Shown here piece by piece: positions 38,048-45,799 of a stretch of 64,000 nt of DNA (position 1 is the stretch's first letter; every line of letters begins with the position of its first letter). The stretch lies in the IMG/VR virus record IMGVR_UViG_3300044691_000347, positions 27,378-91,377 of that record; one strand, written 5' to 3'. Source of the stretch: a virus. The notes under the pieces were generated by a model. It ran no database searches and was not told the origin of the DNA. It saw nothing but the letters and a program-made list of their open reading frames with translations. Both the position numbers and the translations under genes were made by a program.

Positions 38048-38389
38048 ATGACCGGGTTAAAGTTAGGTGTGGAGCGGTACCGAGACCTGAACGTGGTGCT
38101 TGGGCGTGTGATCGCTGAGCGCCGTGAAAGCCTGGGACTGACACAGGAACAGGTGTGGACCGCCGTCGGCCAGAACAGGAACTCATACCGTCGCCTCGAA
38201 TATGGGCAACGTGAAGTTACCGCGGAGCTACTGAAACAGGTTGCTTCGGTCCTGGAAACCCATGCGTGGAGTCTGTTACAGCGTGCCGAAACCGGTTCCA
38301 CACTGGTTGAAACTGGGCCTGCGCCCCGGCAAGTCGAGCAGCAGCGGGACGCGACAACCAACCTGGGGGCCGAGCTCGGGTTCGAATAA
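38048..38389 (+). CDS. XRE-family regulator, immunity repressor candidate
   Basis: 113 aa; ATG 38048 with GGAG upstream. HTH LGRVIAERRESLGLTQEQVW, then NRNSYRRLEYGQREVT (about residues 17-60). Short C-terminal tail with no peptidase domain. Placed between the candidate attP and the early control region and read opposite to the early operon, as expected for a phage repressor, but host-type regulators look alike. Confidence 0.72.
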   Translation: MTGLKLGVERYRDLNVVLGRVIAERRESLGLTQEQVWTAVGQNRNSYRRLEYGQREVTAELLKQVASVLETHAWSLLQRAETGSTLVETGPAPRQVEQQRDATTNLGAELGFE

Positions 38390-38396
38390 TGCTCGA

Positions 38397-39251
38397 ATGA
38401 AATTGTGGCGGCGAACTCGCGGCGGCATGTCGGGCTATCTCCCTAGACTGGCCGATGTGGTGGTATTTGTTGTTCTTATGCTTGCCGTAGCATTCGCCCG
38501 GCTCAGCATGTGGCGAACCCGCCCACGATCCCACACGTTCACGGTCGCACTTTTCGTCCTCGGGGTGGCGTTCGTGTTGTCGCTGCCCTATATCGGAGAC
38601 CGGTATGTCGATCCGGCGCTGTCGTTCGCCGGCGCCAACATCAGCGATCTCGCGCATACGATCCTGGTTGTTGTTGCCTGCTGGTTGTTCGGGGTGATCA
38701 ATTTGCGTGCCCTCTCGTGGAGTGGTTGGCAGCACGTGTGGACTGTGTGTGCCGCGTTCGCTGTCGCGGCCCTCGTTGTGCTGTGGCGGGTCGGGGATGT
38801 GTCGCGGGTGCCGGTGGATCGGGAGATGCAGCTCCAGGATTGGCCGACGAACACGTATCTGGGGATTTTCTACGGGTTCGCGGCGGCGACATGTGTGCTG
38901 GTTTTTTTGGGATCGGCCGCGGCGTGGCGGTCGAGTCGGCGGGCACTGCGGGGTGCGCTGCTGGCGTTGTGCGGTGTTGGCGTGCTGGGCGTGACCTATG
39001 TCGGGATCGGCGTGTTTTGGTTGGTGCATCGGACGGTGTGGATGCAGGCCGATGGGACTTTTCTGTTGCTGGCTGGCCCGGGTTTGTTGGTGGTCGGCAT
39101 CTCGCTGGCGGGGGTGGCGCCTGTGGTGGATACGTGGCGGCGTCGTGTGCGGGTGAGGCAACAGGCGTGGTCGGGGGCCGAAAGTCGAGACAGTCTCAGG
39201 ACATCTGAGGACCACCATGGGTCACCAACAACCCCCACCGATAACCACTAA
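38397..39251 (+). CDS. Polytopic membrane protein paired with the repressor
   Basis: 284 aa; ATG 38397, seven bases after the repressor stop. About seven hydrophobic helices, for example DVVVFVVLMLAVAFARLSMW, FTVALFVLGVAFVLSLPYI and LLALCGVGVLGVTYVGIGVFW, then a polar tail of some 35 residues. It recalls membrane proteins encoded next to XRE regulators in actinobacteria (MAB_1171c-like). A role in superinfection exclusion is possible (inference). Confidence 0.72.
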   Translation: MKLWRRTRGGMSGYLPRLADVVVFVVLMLAVAFARLSMWRTRPRSHTFTVALFVLGVAFVLSLPYIGDRYVDPALSFAGANISDLAHTILVVVACWLFGVINLRALSWSGWQHVWTVCAAFAVAALVVLWRVGDVSRVPVDREMQLQDWPTNTYLGIFYGFAAATCVLVFLGSAAAWRSSRRALRGALLALCGVGVLGVTYVGIGVFWLVHRTVWMQADGTFLLLAGPGLLVVGISLAGVAPVVDTWRRRVRVRQQAWSGAESRDSLRTSEDHHGSPTTPTDNH

Positions 39252-39252
39252 T

Positions 39253-39295
39253 GCCCAGGTGGGACGGGTTTCGACTCTAACCCGCCCACCTGGGC
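39253..39295. terminator. Bidirectional terminator
   Basis: GCCCAGGTGGG and CCCACCTGGGC are perfect arms, extended by CGGGTT/AACCCG, followed by CTTT. Separates the membrane gene (+) from attP and int (-). Confidence 0.85.
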
Positions 39296-39304
39296 CTTTA
39301 GGTC

Positions 39305-39334
39305 CTAATTCATCGTGTAAATGAACTCAGCCAT
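39305..39334 (-). other. Candidate attP core, start of host ettA
   Basis: Read on the minus strand this is ATG GCT GAG TTC ATT TAC ACG ATG AAT TAG, coding MAEFIYTMN then stop. MAEFIYTM is the conserved start of EttA (ABC-F translation factor) in Mycobacteriales. It lies 73 bases downstream of int, where attP is expected, with phage genes on both sides. Integration here would rebuild the 5' end of ettA downstream of int. Confidence 0.65.
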
Positions 39335-39407
39335 GCCGAGCAGCCTAGTAGGCCCCAACCGATCCACGCCTTGGGGGCACCGACTCCGCGCAGCTAGGCA
39401 ACAAGAT

Positions 39408-40727
39408 TCAGTCCAAATCCACTATGCCCGAATCAGGCTCCACAACAGGACCCTCACTGCCGTCTCCGCCATCAGGACACTCCGGAGACAGTCCGAGATC
39501 GACGACTGCCCCGAAGACACCGTCGATCGCCGCACGAGACCTCGCGTGACTCGACGGCATCAGATGCGTGTAGGTCCGCAACGTGAGCGCCGGATCGCCG
39601 TGACCCAGGTAGTCCGCAAGTTCCCGAATCGACACCAGATTCGCCAACTGCACCGACGCATAGAAGTGCCGCAGCTGGTGTTCGCCGTCGATGCGTCGCC
39701 GCATCGGTATGCCAGCTTTCCGGAACGCACCCCGCCACACCGTGGCATGGAACAGCTCCCCATACCACGTCTTCTTGTCCTCACGCGACATCAAGACGTG
39801 CGCCGTCACCAACGGGCCGTCAGCAAACTTCCAGGGCAGCGTGACCGAGATCGGCGGAAACGCCTCGACGTAGGCGTCGATCGACTTGAGTACATAGTCC
39901 GCCACTGGGACACTGCGTGTCCGATCATGTTTAGGAAGGGAGAACACCACTGCGCCATCCGACAGCCGCCGAATCTGGCGCTGCACATGCAGTACCCCCT
40001 CGTCACGATCCAGATCTTCGCCTACATCAACCGCAAGCATCTCCCCACGCCGCAACCCCAGACCGGCGCCGAGAGGAATGACGATCTTGCTCCGTTTAGG
40101 CAGAGCCTCATGGATCGCGTCGACCTTTGACTTGGCCCACGGGATCAACACCTTCTTGGGCACCTTCGGCGGAGTGATCGACTTAGACCGGCACGGGTTC
40201 TCGGTGATGTACTTCTCCCGAACAGCCATATCCAAAATGGACGACAGCTGACGGAACAACTGGGACACATACGACGGATCAAGCCGGCGCCCATAGTAGG
40301 TGCGCTCCCCTACCCATTCCAGCCAGTCACGTACCGCGACGACAGTGCCAGTTCGCGCAATCGCGTAGGACTCGAAGAACGGCAAAATATGCTGACTGAT
40401 CTGCGTCTCAGTCGTATTGCGGCTACTCGGGTCCGCAGACGTCCCTTTGATCCAGTCGGCCGCAACCTTCTTGAAGGCTGTCTTGCCGATGTGCGGGTCG
40501 ATGTAGTTGCGCTGGTTCAGATCGTTTTCGACCTCCACGGCGAACGCGTCCGCTTCACGCTTACGCTTGTCGGCGAACGACTTCGAGCCCTGACCGCCTC
40601 CGGGCTTGTTCCAGCGCACCTTGTACCGCATGCCCGAACCATGCTTGTCGGTTTTGACCTTGATCGTCTTCTTGGAGTCACCCGGATCGGGCTCGTCGGT
40701 GAACCACAGGTCTGTGACAGTAGCCAT
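39408..40727 (-). CDS. int: Tyrosine-recombinase integrase
   Basis: 439 aa. N-terminal arm-binding type domain (MRYKVRWNKPGGGQGSKSF), a SAM-like core-binding domain at about 80-180, and a catalytic domain with R in GLGLRRGE (226/227), H350 and R353 in HQLRHF, H376 in GHGDP and nucleophile Y386 in TLRTYTHL. All active-site residues are present. Catalyses integration and excision of the phage at attP. Confidence 0.93.
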   Translation of the reverse strand: MATVTDLWFTDEPDPGDSKKTIKVKTDKHGSGMRYKVRWNKPGGGQGSKSFADKRKREADAFAVEVENDLNQRNYIDPHIGKTAFKKVAADWIKGTSADPSSRNTTETQISQHILPFFESYAIARTGTVVAVRDWLEWVGERTYYGRRLDPSYVSQLFRQLSSILDMAVREKYITENPCRSKSITPPKVPKKVLIPWAKSKVDAIHEALPKRSKIVIPLGAGLGLRRGEMLAVDVGEDLDRDEGVLHVQRQIRRLSDGAVVFSLPKHDRTRSVPVADYVLKSIDAYVEAFPPISVTLPWKFADGPLVTAHVLMSREDKKTWYGELFHATVWRGAFRKAGIPMRRRIDGEHQLRHFYASVQLANLVSIRELADYLGHGDPALTLRTYTHLMPSSHARSRAAIDGVFGAVVDLGLSPECPDGGDGSEGPVVEPDSGIVDLD

Positions 40728-40736
40728 CCCTGTGCC

Positions 40737-40979
40737 TCACGCCGCCGTGACGGTGTCGCCGTCTTCGGCCAGCCACGCCATGACCGTGCGAGGATCCCAG
40801 CGCAGATGACGCCCCATTTTGCCGCCACGGACAGGGGTTGGTCCGCCTCCGGTTTTCCGCCAGTGGTAGATGGTTTCCGGCCTGACCTTCAGGAACGCGG
40901 CGAGGTCGTGGATGTCCCACAAGCCCGGGATCGGCGCGCCGGACGGGTTACTGATGTCGAGCTGAACAGGTTCGGGCAT
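40737..40979 (-). CDS. xis: Excisionase-like HTH protein
   Basis: 80 aa from ATG 40979 (GGAGG upstream). Helix-turn-helix of the MerR/HTH_17 type: LWDIHDLAAFLKVRPETIYHW, then RGGKMGRHLRWDPRTVMAWL. These small proteins bind attP arms and steer integrase to excision, or recruit it. Nine bases upstream of int, same transcript. Confidence 0.82.
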   Translation of the reverse strand: MPEPVQLDISNPSGAPIPGLWDIHDLAAFLKVRPETIYHWRKTGGGPTPVRGGKMGRHLRWDPRTVMAWLAEDGDTVTAA

Positions 40980-40984
40980 GTCGC

Positions 40985-41047
40985 CCACCTCCAGATACGA
41001 TAGCTTTCACTGCATGTAGTCTCTGCTATCATATCAGGTACGGTCAA
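40985..41047 (-). promoter_or_regulatory. Control region of xis-int
   Basis: Contains TACGATAG (40995-41002) and CTATCATA (41026-41033), copies of the dispersed operator motif, and TTGACC on the minus strand at 41047-41042. I could not fix a -10 box. Suggests int is under the same repressor as the early operons. Confidence 0.5.
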
Positions 41048-41093
41048 TCACCGACAGCACCCACGATCCAGCGACTCAACCTGGGACATGCGA

Positions 41094-41130
41094 AAACCCC
41101 CGAGAGCGCTTCCCAGACTCTCAGGGGTTT
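41094..41130. terminator. Bidirectional terminator
   Basis: AAACCCC(C)GAGAG pairs with CTCTC(A)GGGGTTT. A-rich and T-rich arms at both feet make it work from either side. Marks the right edge of the int module. Confidence 0.8.
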
Positions 41131-41189
41131 CCGTTAGCCCATCCCTCCCTCACCACCAGCGGGAGGAAAAGGCTGTCTTCGTGCAGAGT

Positions 41190-41220
41190 CCCCCGGTTCA
41201 GCCGCTACCGGAACCGGGGG
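41190..41220. terminator. Hairpin after the small gene cluster
   Basis: Perfect 10-base arms CCCCCGGTTC / GAACCGGGGG around an 11-base loop; no T run. Likely end of the 42.5-41.3 kb minus transcript. Confidence 0.6.
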
Positions 41221-41286
41221 CCCGCATTCCCGTCGTCGACATACGCTCCGAGGTCCAGGAGCGTGACGGGAAGTCTTTGCGCTACA

Positions 41287-41388
41287 TCAGCGACGCCGGT
41301 CCGTCACACTCAAGTGCTCTTCATGGTCTTCGCGCGGGTCCTCGTTCCAGTTGTCGCCAGCGCTACCGTCAGGTCCGGGTGCTTCCAT
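41287..41388 (-). CDS. Small acidic peptide, 33 aa (uncertain)
   Basis: ATG 41388 follows an excellent GGGAGGAGG site that lies inside the end of the upstream gene. Acidic and polar (NWNEDPREDHEEH). Length makes it uncertain. Confidence 0.45.
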   Translation of the reverse strand: MEAPGPDGSAGDNWNEDPREDHEEHLSVTDRRR

Positions 41389-41397
41389 CACAGCTAT

Positions 41398-41661
41398 TCA
41401 CCTCCTCCCAGTCATCGCAGATCGAATTTCGGCCACAGTGTCTCTGTAGCCGGGGCCTGCAACCGACCTGCGACCGAGAGGAGTGATGCGCCACCCGAAA
41501 GGGCGGTTAGTCACCTGGCCGTCATACGCCAACATTTTGAGCATCTTCCGCACCGCCCGGGCGGGCAAAAGGGTTTTGGCGCATAACTCGTCGACGGTTT
41601 GGTCGGAGCTCTGAATAGTAAGGGCCGCAAGAACTTTCGTCTCAGACTCAGAAAACGCCAT
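41398..41661 (-). CDS. Winged-helix-like protein, 87 aa
   Basis: ATG 41661. ESETKVLAALTIQSSDQTVD, then ELCAKTLLPARAVRKMLKML and GWRITPLGRRSV fit a winged helix (MarR-like spacing) without a ligand domain. Could be a regulator of the small cluster. Confidence 0.65.
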   Translation of the reverse strand: MAFSESETKVLAALTIQSSDQTVDELCAKTLLPARAVRKMLKMLAYDGQVTNRPFGWRITPLGRRSVAGPGYRDTVAEIRSAMTGRR

Positions 41662-41760
41662 CACGGCCCCTCTCGCATCGAAACAGTTTTGGACAGGTTG
41701 GACAGGCAAGCCCCCGGGCTCGAACTGCAAAGGGCGTCACGGACCGGACCCGCGGGCTGC

Positions 41761-41952
41761 CTACTCCCGCCAGCCGATGAGGTACCGGCGGAAGATCATC
41801 GTTGTGAAGCCTCCGGCGGCCAGCGTGTGGAGCGGATACCGCCGGAGACTCCCAACATCCCGCCAGACGCCGAATGACTTGCGCGGGCGGGAGACTTTTA
41901 TTCGCGCGGACGCTGCGATTCCCGCATCACGTCGCGATCGGAACTCGGGCAC
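41761..41952 (-). CDS. Small basic protein, 63 aa (start uncertain)
   Basis: Overlaps the upstream gene by about 55 bases if started at 41952, so a later start is likely. Basic, ending in FTTMIFRRYLIGW. Not recognised. Confidence 0.4.
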   Translation of the reverse strand: MPEFRSRRDAGIAASARIKVSRPRKSFGVWRDVGSLRRYPLHTLAAGGFTTMIFRRYLIGWRE

Positions 41953-42101
41953 AGCCGGCCGCGCTCAGCCTCATGGTCAACGATCCAGAGGCGCCTAACG
42001 TTGCCTTGTACACGCACCTCGCGTCCGCAGTCCGGGCATGCCATCTGAAACAGGCCCACAAAATCTGTACTGTTCGGCATGTAGTAGGGCTGGGGCGTCA
42101 T
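41898..42101 (-). CDS. Small zinc-ribbon protein, 67 aa
   Basis: MACPDCGREVRVQGNVRRLW and a later DHEAERGRLCPSSDRDV give Cys and His for zinc. Overlaps the upstream gene by 4 bases. Resembles small accessory proteins in Nocardia and Streptomyces DUF397 clusters (recollection only). Confidence 0.65.
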   Translation of the reverse strand: MTPQPYYMPNSTDFVGLFQMACPDCGREVRVQGNVRRLWIVDHEAERGRLCPSSDRDVMRESQRPRE

Positions 42102-42412
42102 CGTGCACCGCCATGGCAGACTGGGATTTCACCTGTATCCAACACCGCAGCCCAAAAAGCGCGCTGCACTGCATCCCACAAATCTTGATGGCGCCCCAGC
42201 CGTTCGCGGGCATCGACGAGTTCCATGGCTCCCTTGAACACCAGGGTTCCCGGCTGCACAGCCGGCAACGGCGTATCCGGCCACTCCACGGCAGGACTGG
42301 CATCGTCCCTGACCTGGACTCGCAGTATCCACGGACGGCGGCCAGTGAGCCGCCAGGTAGCGGACTTCCGGCCGTCGTCTGTGGTGGTTGTATGTTCGGC
42401 AGTCTGGTTCAT
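42098..42412 (-). CDS. Hypothetical protein, 104 aa
   Basis: ATG 42412 in a 4-base overlap. Strand-rich first half (SATWRLTGRRPWILRVQVRD) and helical second half (AMELVDARERLGRHQDLWDA). Not recognised. Confidence 0.65.
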   Translation of the reverse strand: MNQTAEHTTTTDDGRKSATWRLTGRRPWILRVQVRDDASPAVEWPDTPLPAVQPGTLVFKGAMELVDARERLGRHQDLWDAVQRAFWAAVLDTGEIPVCHGGAR

Positions 42413-42549
42413 CGGACACCCTTGGCTGCCCACAGGCGCAGGTAGGCGAGGATGTAAGCAAGCGCGTCTGCGGATGGCATCTCGACCGCAGTAAGCGGAG
42501 CGACGGGTTTGCGTTGCGGCAGTGTGTCTCTGGATGGTGGAAGACCCAT
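42409..42549 (-). CDS. Small helical protein, 46 aa
   Basis: ATG 42549. Ends ADALAYILAYLRLWAAKG, an amphipathic helix. First gene of this minus cluster; divergent from the DUF5753 regulator, so perhaps controlled by it. Confidence 0.6.
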   Translation of the reverse strand: MGLPPSRDTLPQRKPVAPLTAVEMPSADALAYILAYLRLWAAKGVR

Positions 42550-42892
42550 GGCTTCCCCTTCCTAAACGTGTAGTCGGCGTGTGTCGGGCGCGCACCCCGG
42601 TGCGACTAGACGCCCGTGATGTATGGTCGTCGGCATCCCGGTACCCCGGAGGCGCAATCTAGGTGCGCCTGGCGGTTACCCGATTTGGAGCCCCACCCCG
42701 AAGCTTCCGCTTCCGGGTCGGTTCTGGCTTCCACCAGGCGCGATATAAGAACACCACTGGACATACCGGTGTTGCAAGCGCACCATGAAATTGCTGAGGA
42801 ACTTTTCCAAAGGCCCAGAAGGATTTTCCCAGATGCAAGAATTTTTTGCAGAGAGCAAAAGGCGGCCTGTCACCATGCAAAACGGAGGGACT
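42550..42892. other. 343-base divergent gap before the DUF5753 regulator
   Basis: No gene that I can support. A hairpin AGGCGC...GCGCCT lies at 42650-42670. A/T-rich segments near 42790-42870 could hold the regulator's promoter, but I cannot name the boxes. The regulator's frame is open back to an ATG at 42785. Confidence 0.45.
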
Positions 42893-43783
42893 GTGACGAA
42901 CGACGATGATGCTGGCACCACGCTGCCAAGACGGCAGTTGGGGCAGTATCTCAAGGATGCGCGGAACTCGCTCAACCTCACGCTCGAAGACGTGGCACCA
43001 CGCATACAGTGGTCGATATCCACGCTCTCGCGCGTGGAGTCGGGCAAGTCCCCCAGCGTCCGCATCGCCGACGTGGAAGCGCTGTGCAGGATCTATGAGC
43101 TGGAAGATCCCGTCGTAGTGGCCGGTCTCGTCGGGCTAGCCAAACAGAGCACAGGTCCGAGCTGGTGGCAGGCATACGACGACATCATCGGCGGCAGCAC
43201 CTTCGACCTGTACGTCGGCATGGAGTCGAGTTCCCGAAGTCTTCGAGTCTTCCGGCCAGATATCCCAAGCGGACTGTTTCAGACAGCCGCCTACGCTCGC
43301 GAGATCGAACGCCTGTACGTGCCAGGCATCACCGAAGAGGAACTGGATCGTCGGATCGAACTGAGAGCGAAGCGGCAAGCGCTGATCACCCGCAAGACCA
43401 ATCCGGCAACGATTGAACTCATCATCGGTGAAGGCGCGCTGCGGACTGTCGTCGGCGGACCAGACATCATGGAAGACGAACTGCTCCATCTGGCTGCCAT
43501 GCCAGCGAGCGTGACTGTGCTGGTGCTGCCCTTCGATGCTGGGTTCCCGGCTGGCATCCCGACGGGGCCCTTCACGATCCTGGACTTCGGCAAAGACTCG
43601 AAGGGCCGCGAGGTCTCGCCGCCCGTCGTCTACATCGAGTCGTATGCTGGCGACATCTACCTGGAGCGCCTCAAGGACGTGGCAAGGTATCGTCAGGCGT
43701 ATAGCGTCATACAGCAATCGTGCCTTGACGTTGCATCCAGCAAACGCCTGCTCAGGCAGGCAGCAAAGGAGTTTCGAGCGTGA
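42893..43783 (+). CDS. Scr1-type XRE regulator with DUF5753
   Basis: 296 aa; GTG 42893 with GGAGGG upstream. HTH at residues 10-70 (LGQYLKDARNSLNLTLEDVA, then STLSRVESGKSPSVR), followed by a DUF5753 domain (GPSWWQAYDDIIGGSTF, ARFRPDIP-like RVFRPDIPSGLFQTAAYA, then a GEGALRTVVGG strand). Such regulators are abundant in Streptomyces and Nocardia and pair with DUF397 proteins, as here with a 4-base overlap. Confidence 0.88.
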   Translation: MTNDDDAGTTLPRRQLGQYLKDARNSLNLTLEDVAPRIQWSISTLSRVESGKSPSVRIADVEALCRIYELEDPVVVAGLVGLAKQSTGPSWWQAYDDIIGGSTFDLYVGMESSSRSLRVFRPDIPSGLFQTAAYAREIERLYVPGITEEELDRRIELRAKRQALITRKTNPATIELIIGEGALRTVVGGPDIMEDELLHLAAMPASVTVLVLPFDAGFPAGIPTGPFTILDFGKDSKGREVSPPVVYIESYAGDIYLERLKDVARYRQAYSVIQQSCLDVASSKRLLRQAAKEFRA

Positions 43784-43986
43784 ACGTCGATCTGACGGGG
43801 GCCAAGTGGTTCAAGTCCAGTCGCAGTGGTGGGAACAAAGACTGTGTGGAGGCGGCTTTCCTCGATGGCGGCCTCGTGGGGGTGCGTGACTCCAAGAATC
43901 CCACCGGTCCGGCGCTGGTCTTCACCCCCAGCGAGTGGGACGCCTTCGCGGAAGGTGTCAAGGGCGGCGAGTTCGACCAGGCGTAA
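43780..43986 (+). CDS. DUF397 protein 1
   Basis: 68 aa, GTG start overlapping the regulator stop. Typical DUF397: AKWFKSSRSGGNKDCVEAAF, VGVRDSKNPTGPAL and FTPSEWDAFAEGVKGGEFD. These small proteins are partners, possibly antagonists, of DUF5753 regulators in actinobacteria. Confidence 0.9.
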   Translation: MNVDLTGAKWFKSSRSGGNKDCVEAAFLDGGLVGVRDSKNPTGPALVFTPSEWDAFAEGVKGGEFDQA

Positions 43987-43995
43987 CCCCTGATT

Positions 43996-44033
43996 CAACG
44001 GCTCGATTCCGGCGTGTCGGAATCGAGCCGTTG
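43996..44033. terminator. Strong terminator between the DUF397 genes
   Basis: Perfect 16-base arms CAACGGCTCGATTCCG / CGGAATCGAGCCGTTG around GCGTGT, followed by TC. Ends the regulator-DUF397 transcript. Confidence 0.85.
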
Positions 44034-44095
44034 TCATGTCCACCGCCAAGTCGTACCGTCAACTGCACCAACCGGTTTCGACCCGAGGAGGAAAC

Positions 44096-44296
44096 ATGGA
44101 CCTCGCCAATGCTCCATGGTTCAAAAGCAGCTACAGCGGCGGCGGCAAGGACTGCGTAGAGGCAGCGTTCCTTGGTGACGGCATGATCGGAGTCCGCGAC
44201 AGCAAGAACCCGACCGGACCCGCGCTAGCGTTCGCCCCGACAGAATGGGACGCCTTCACTTCAGGCTTGAAGAGTGGAGTATTCGATCGGCCCTAG
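44096..44296 (+). CDS. DUF397 protein 2
   Basis: 66 aa, ATG with GAGGAG upstream. APWFKSSYSGGGKDCVEAAF, then IGVRDSKNPTGPALAFAPTE. About three quarters identical to DUF397 protein 1 by eye, so a tandem duplicate, but with its own transcription unit between two terminators. Confidence 0.9.
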   Translation: MDLANAPWFKSSYSGGGKDCVEAAFLGDGMIGVRDSKNPTGPALAFAPTEWDAFTSGLKSGVFDRP

Positions 44297-44310
44297 GCCA
44301 CGAAAAATGA

Positions 44311-44344
44311 TGCCCCCCAAAGTCTTTCGAGACCTTGGGGGGCA
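44311..44344. terminator. Strong terminator after DUF397 protein 2
   Basis: TGCCCCCCAA-A-GTCT / AGAC-C-TTGGGGGGCA with a TTCG loop; preceded by GAAAAATGA. Confidence 0.85.
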
Positions 44345-44410
44345 TCTCGTCTGTCTGGGGGCTATCATTCTCGACAGGGCGGCGCGGAAGATAGCAGACG
44401 AGGGGAACCC

Positions 44411-44842
44411 ATGCGTATCAACACAATCGCCTGTGCGGTCGCGGCGGCACTACTCGCCGCCGGTGCCGTCCTGATAGAAGCACCGACCGCGCATGCTGCG
44501 AAGGACTGCGGCTTCGAGTTCTACCCCTACAGCGGCCCCACGGTGCTCGACCGAATGCAGATACGCGGCGACGGCCGAGCCGAATGCGATGCCCCACCCC
44601 AAGAGCACCACCTTGTACTTGCCCTCCAGTATCTACGCGGTGAGCGGTGGGAGACTTCAGTGTCACAAAAGTTCGACCAGATCCCCAGCCCAGCCGCGGA
44701 GTATACGATCACTGCCAACTGCTACGCCGGAACCTGGCGGATCGCGATGAGTGTGGTTGGCACGATGCAGGGCATGCCGTTCACATTCAGCGAGCAGTCG
44801 GCCACTCGGGATGTCAGCACTGCCCAATGCCCGGCCCAATGA
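44411..44842 (+). CDS. Secreted hypothetical protein, 143 aa
   Basis: ATG with GAGGGG upstream. Classical signal peptide: MRINTIACAVAAALLAAGAV with likely cleavage after AHA near residue 29. Mature part has four cysteines (two likely disulfides) and a beta-rich core (EHHLVLALQYLRGERW). Looks like small secreted proteins of Nocardia. A lysogenic conversion factor is possible. Confidence 0.75.
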   Translation: MRINTIACAVAAALLAAGAVLIEAPTAHAAKDCGFEFYPYSGPTVLDRMQIRGDGRAECDAPPQEHHLVLALQYLRGERWETSVSQKFDQIPSPAAEYTITANCYAGTWRIAMSVVGTMQGMPFTFSEQSATRDVSTAQCPAQ

Positions 44843-44856
44843 CAGGAGACCCCCTG

Positions 44857-45045
44857 ATGGATGCGACCACGGTTCGTGAGGTGCGCAACCAGATCCAACC
44901 CCTGTACGAGCGGGTGGTTGCCGAATTGGGGCGTGAGCACCCATCAGCGGTAGCACTGGACCAGGCCGCTCGACTGCTGCCGCACACTCCGACACCTCGT
45001 CAGTACGCCGACTACACGCCCCAACCAGATCCCGAGTTGCACTGA
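44857..45045 (+). CDS. Small hypothetical protein, 62 aa
   Basis: ATG 44857 with AGGAG upstream. Helical (VREVRNQIQPLYERVVAELG) with a proline-rich acidic tail. Cotranscribed with the secreted protein. Not recognised. Confidence 0.65.
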   Translation: MDATTVREVRNQIQPLYERVVAELGREHPSAVALDQAARLLPHTPTPRQYADYTPQPDPELH

Positions 45046-45053
45046 GCAGGACG

Positions 45054-45332
45054 TCAGTACCGATCATCCACATATGGGGGCGGCTCATACTCGTCGCCCC
45101 GCTCAGCAGCATCCAACGCATCGCACAGCCGCGCCACCACTGAGGCAGAATCCTGCCCGCGGCGAAACCGCACCATCGGCGACCGCAAGATTCGGATCAC
45201 GCTGTTGACGTCATCCTTGGGTATCTGGCCGCCGATCTGTGCCTTGACAGCTACGTGCGCGTCATCCCCCGCATTGATCGCACCGACCACCACCCGGACG
45301 AGATTCTTCTGATCCGACGAAATCGAATACAT
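45054..45332 (-). CDS. Hypothetical protein, 92 aa
   Basis: Converges on the previous gene. Alpha/beta (KNLVRVVVGAINAGDDAHVA, then IPKDDVNSVIRILR) and a tail PPPYVDD. Not recognised. Confidence 0.65.
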   Translation of the reverse strand: MYSISSDQKNLVRVVVGAINAGDDAHVAVKAQIGGQIPKDDVNSVIRILRSPMVRFRRGQDSASVVARLCDALDAAERGDEYEPPPYVDDRY

Positions 45333-45442
45333 GTTCGAAGCCTATCGGATCGGTCACTGTGTGACCAGTGGCCCTATACAGAGATGCGCCGGCTGCTCAT
45401 ACTCGGACTCGCCGGCACCACACAAATGAACCAGGACAACCG

Positions 45443-45799
45443 ATGACCATGCAGCAACCGCCCTACGGGCCGCCAGCCGACCAAGCGCAGCCCGAAGGCC
45501 GACGCCGCCTGACACTCCTCGGGTATGTCGTAGTTCTCGTGGTCGCGCTGATCATCGCCGATCAGTTTTACGGCGGACCTGGCGTTACTGCACTGCTGAT
45601 CTTCGGGGTGCCGATCTTGGTGGCTGCTCTGGTGATTCGTGCGCTCGTCCGTATCGGAGACAAGCGGCCCCCGCCGGTAGTCCTCACACAGCCGCCGACC
45701 GCCGGCCCTCCGCCGGGCTGGTATCCGGACCCATCGGGCGCGACCGGACTGCGCTGGTTCGACGGCGGTCGATGGACCGAATTCAAGCAATCTGTTTGA
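45443..45799 (+). CDS. DUF2510 membrane protein, 118 aa
   Basis: ATG 45443 with AGGA upstream. Two adjacent hydrophobic helices (LLGYVVVLVVALIIADQF and VTALLIFGVPILVAALVIRA), then a DUF2510 motif: PPGWYPDPSGATGLRWFDG, ending GRWTEF. DUF2510 is a short domain common in actinobacterial membrane proteins; function unknown. Confidence 0.8.
   Translation: MTMQQPPYGPPADQAQPEGRRRLTLLGYVVVLVVALIIADQFYGGPGVTALLIFGVPILVAALVIRALVRIGDKRPPPVVLTQPPTAGPPPGWYPDPSGATGLRWFDGGRWTEFKQSV

Noticed and set aside
38217-39218. Long minus-strand open frame of 333 codons
   Set aside because: It is antisense to the seven-span membrane gene, with a composition dominated by His, Pro, Arg and Gln, typical of a shadow frame in G+C-rich DNA.
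41088-41486. Plus-strand open frame of 132 codons
   Set aside because: It runs through two terminator hairpins and antisense to the small peptide gene, with no ribosome site and low-quality composition.
42785-42892. N-terminal extension of the DUF5753 regulator from ATG 42785
   Set aside because: The extra 36 codons lack family similarity; the GTG at 42893 has a strong GGAGGG site and gives the usual length.
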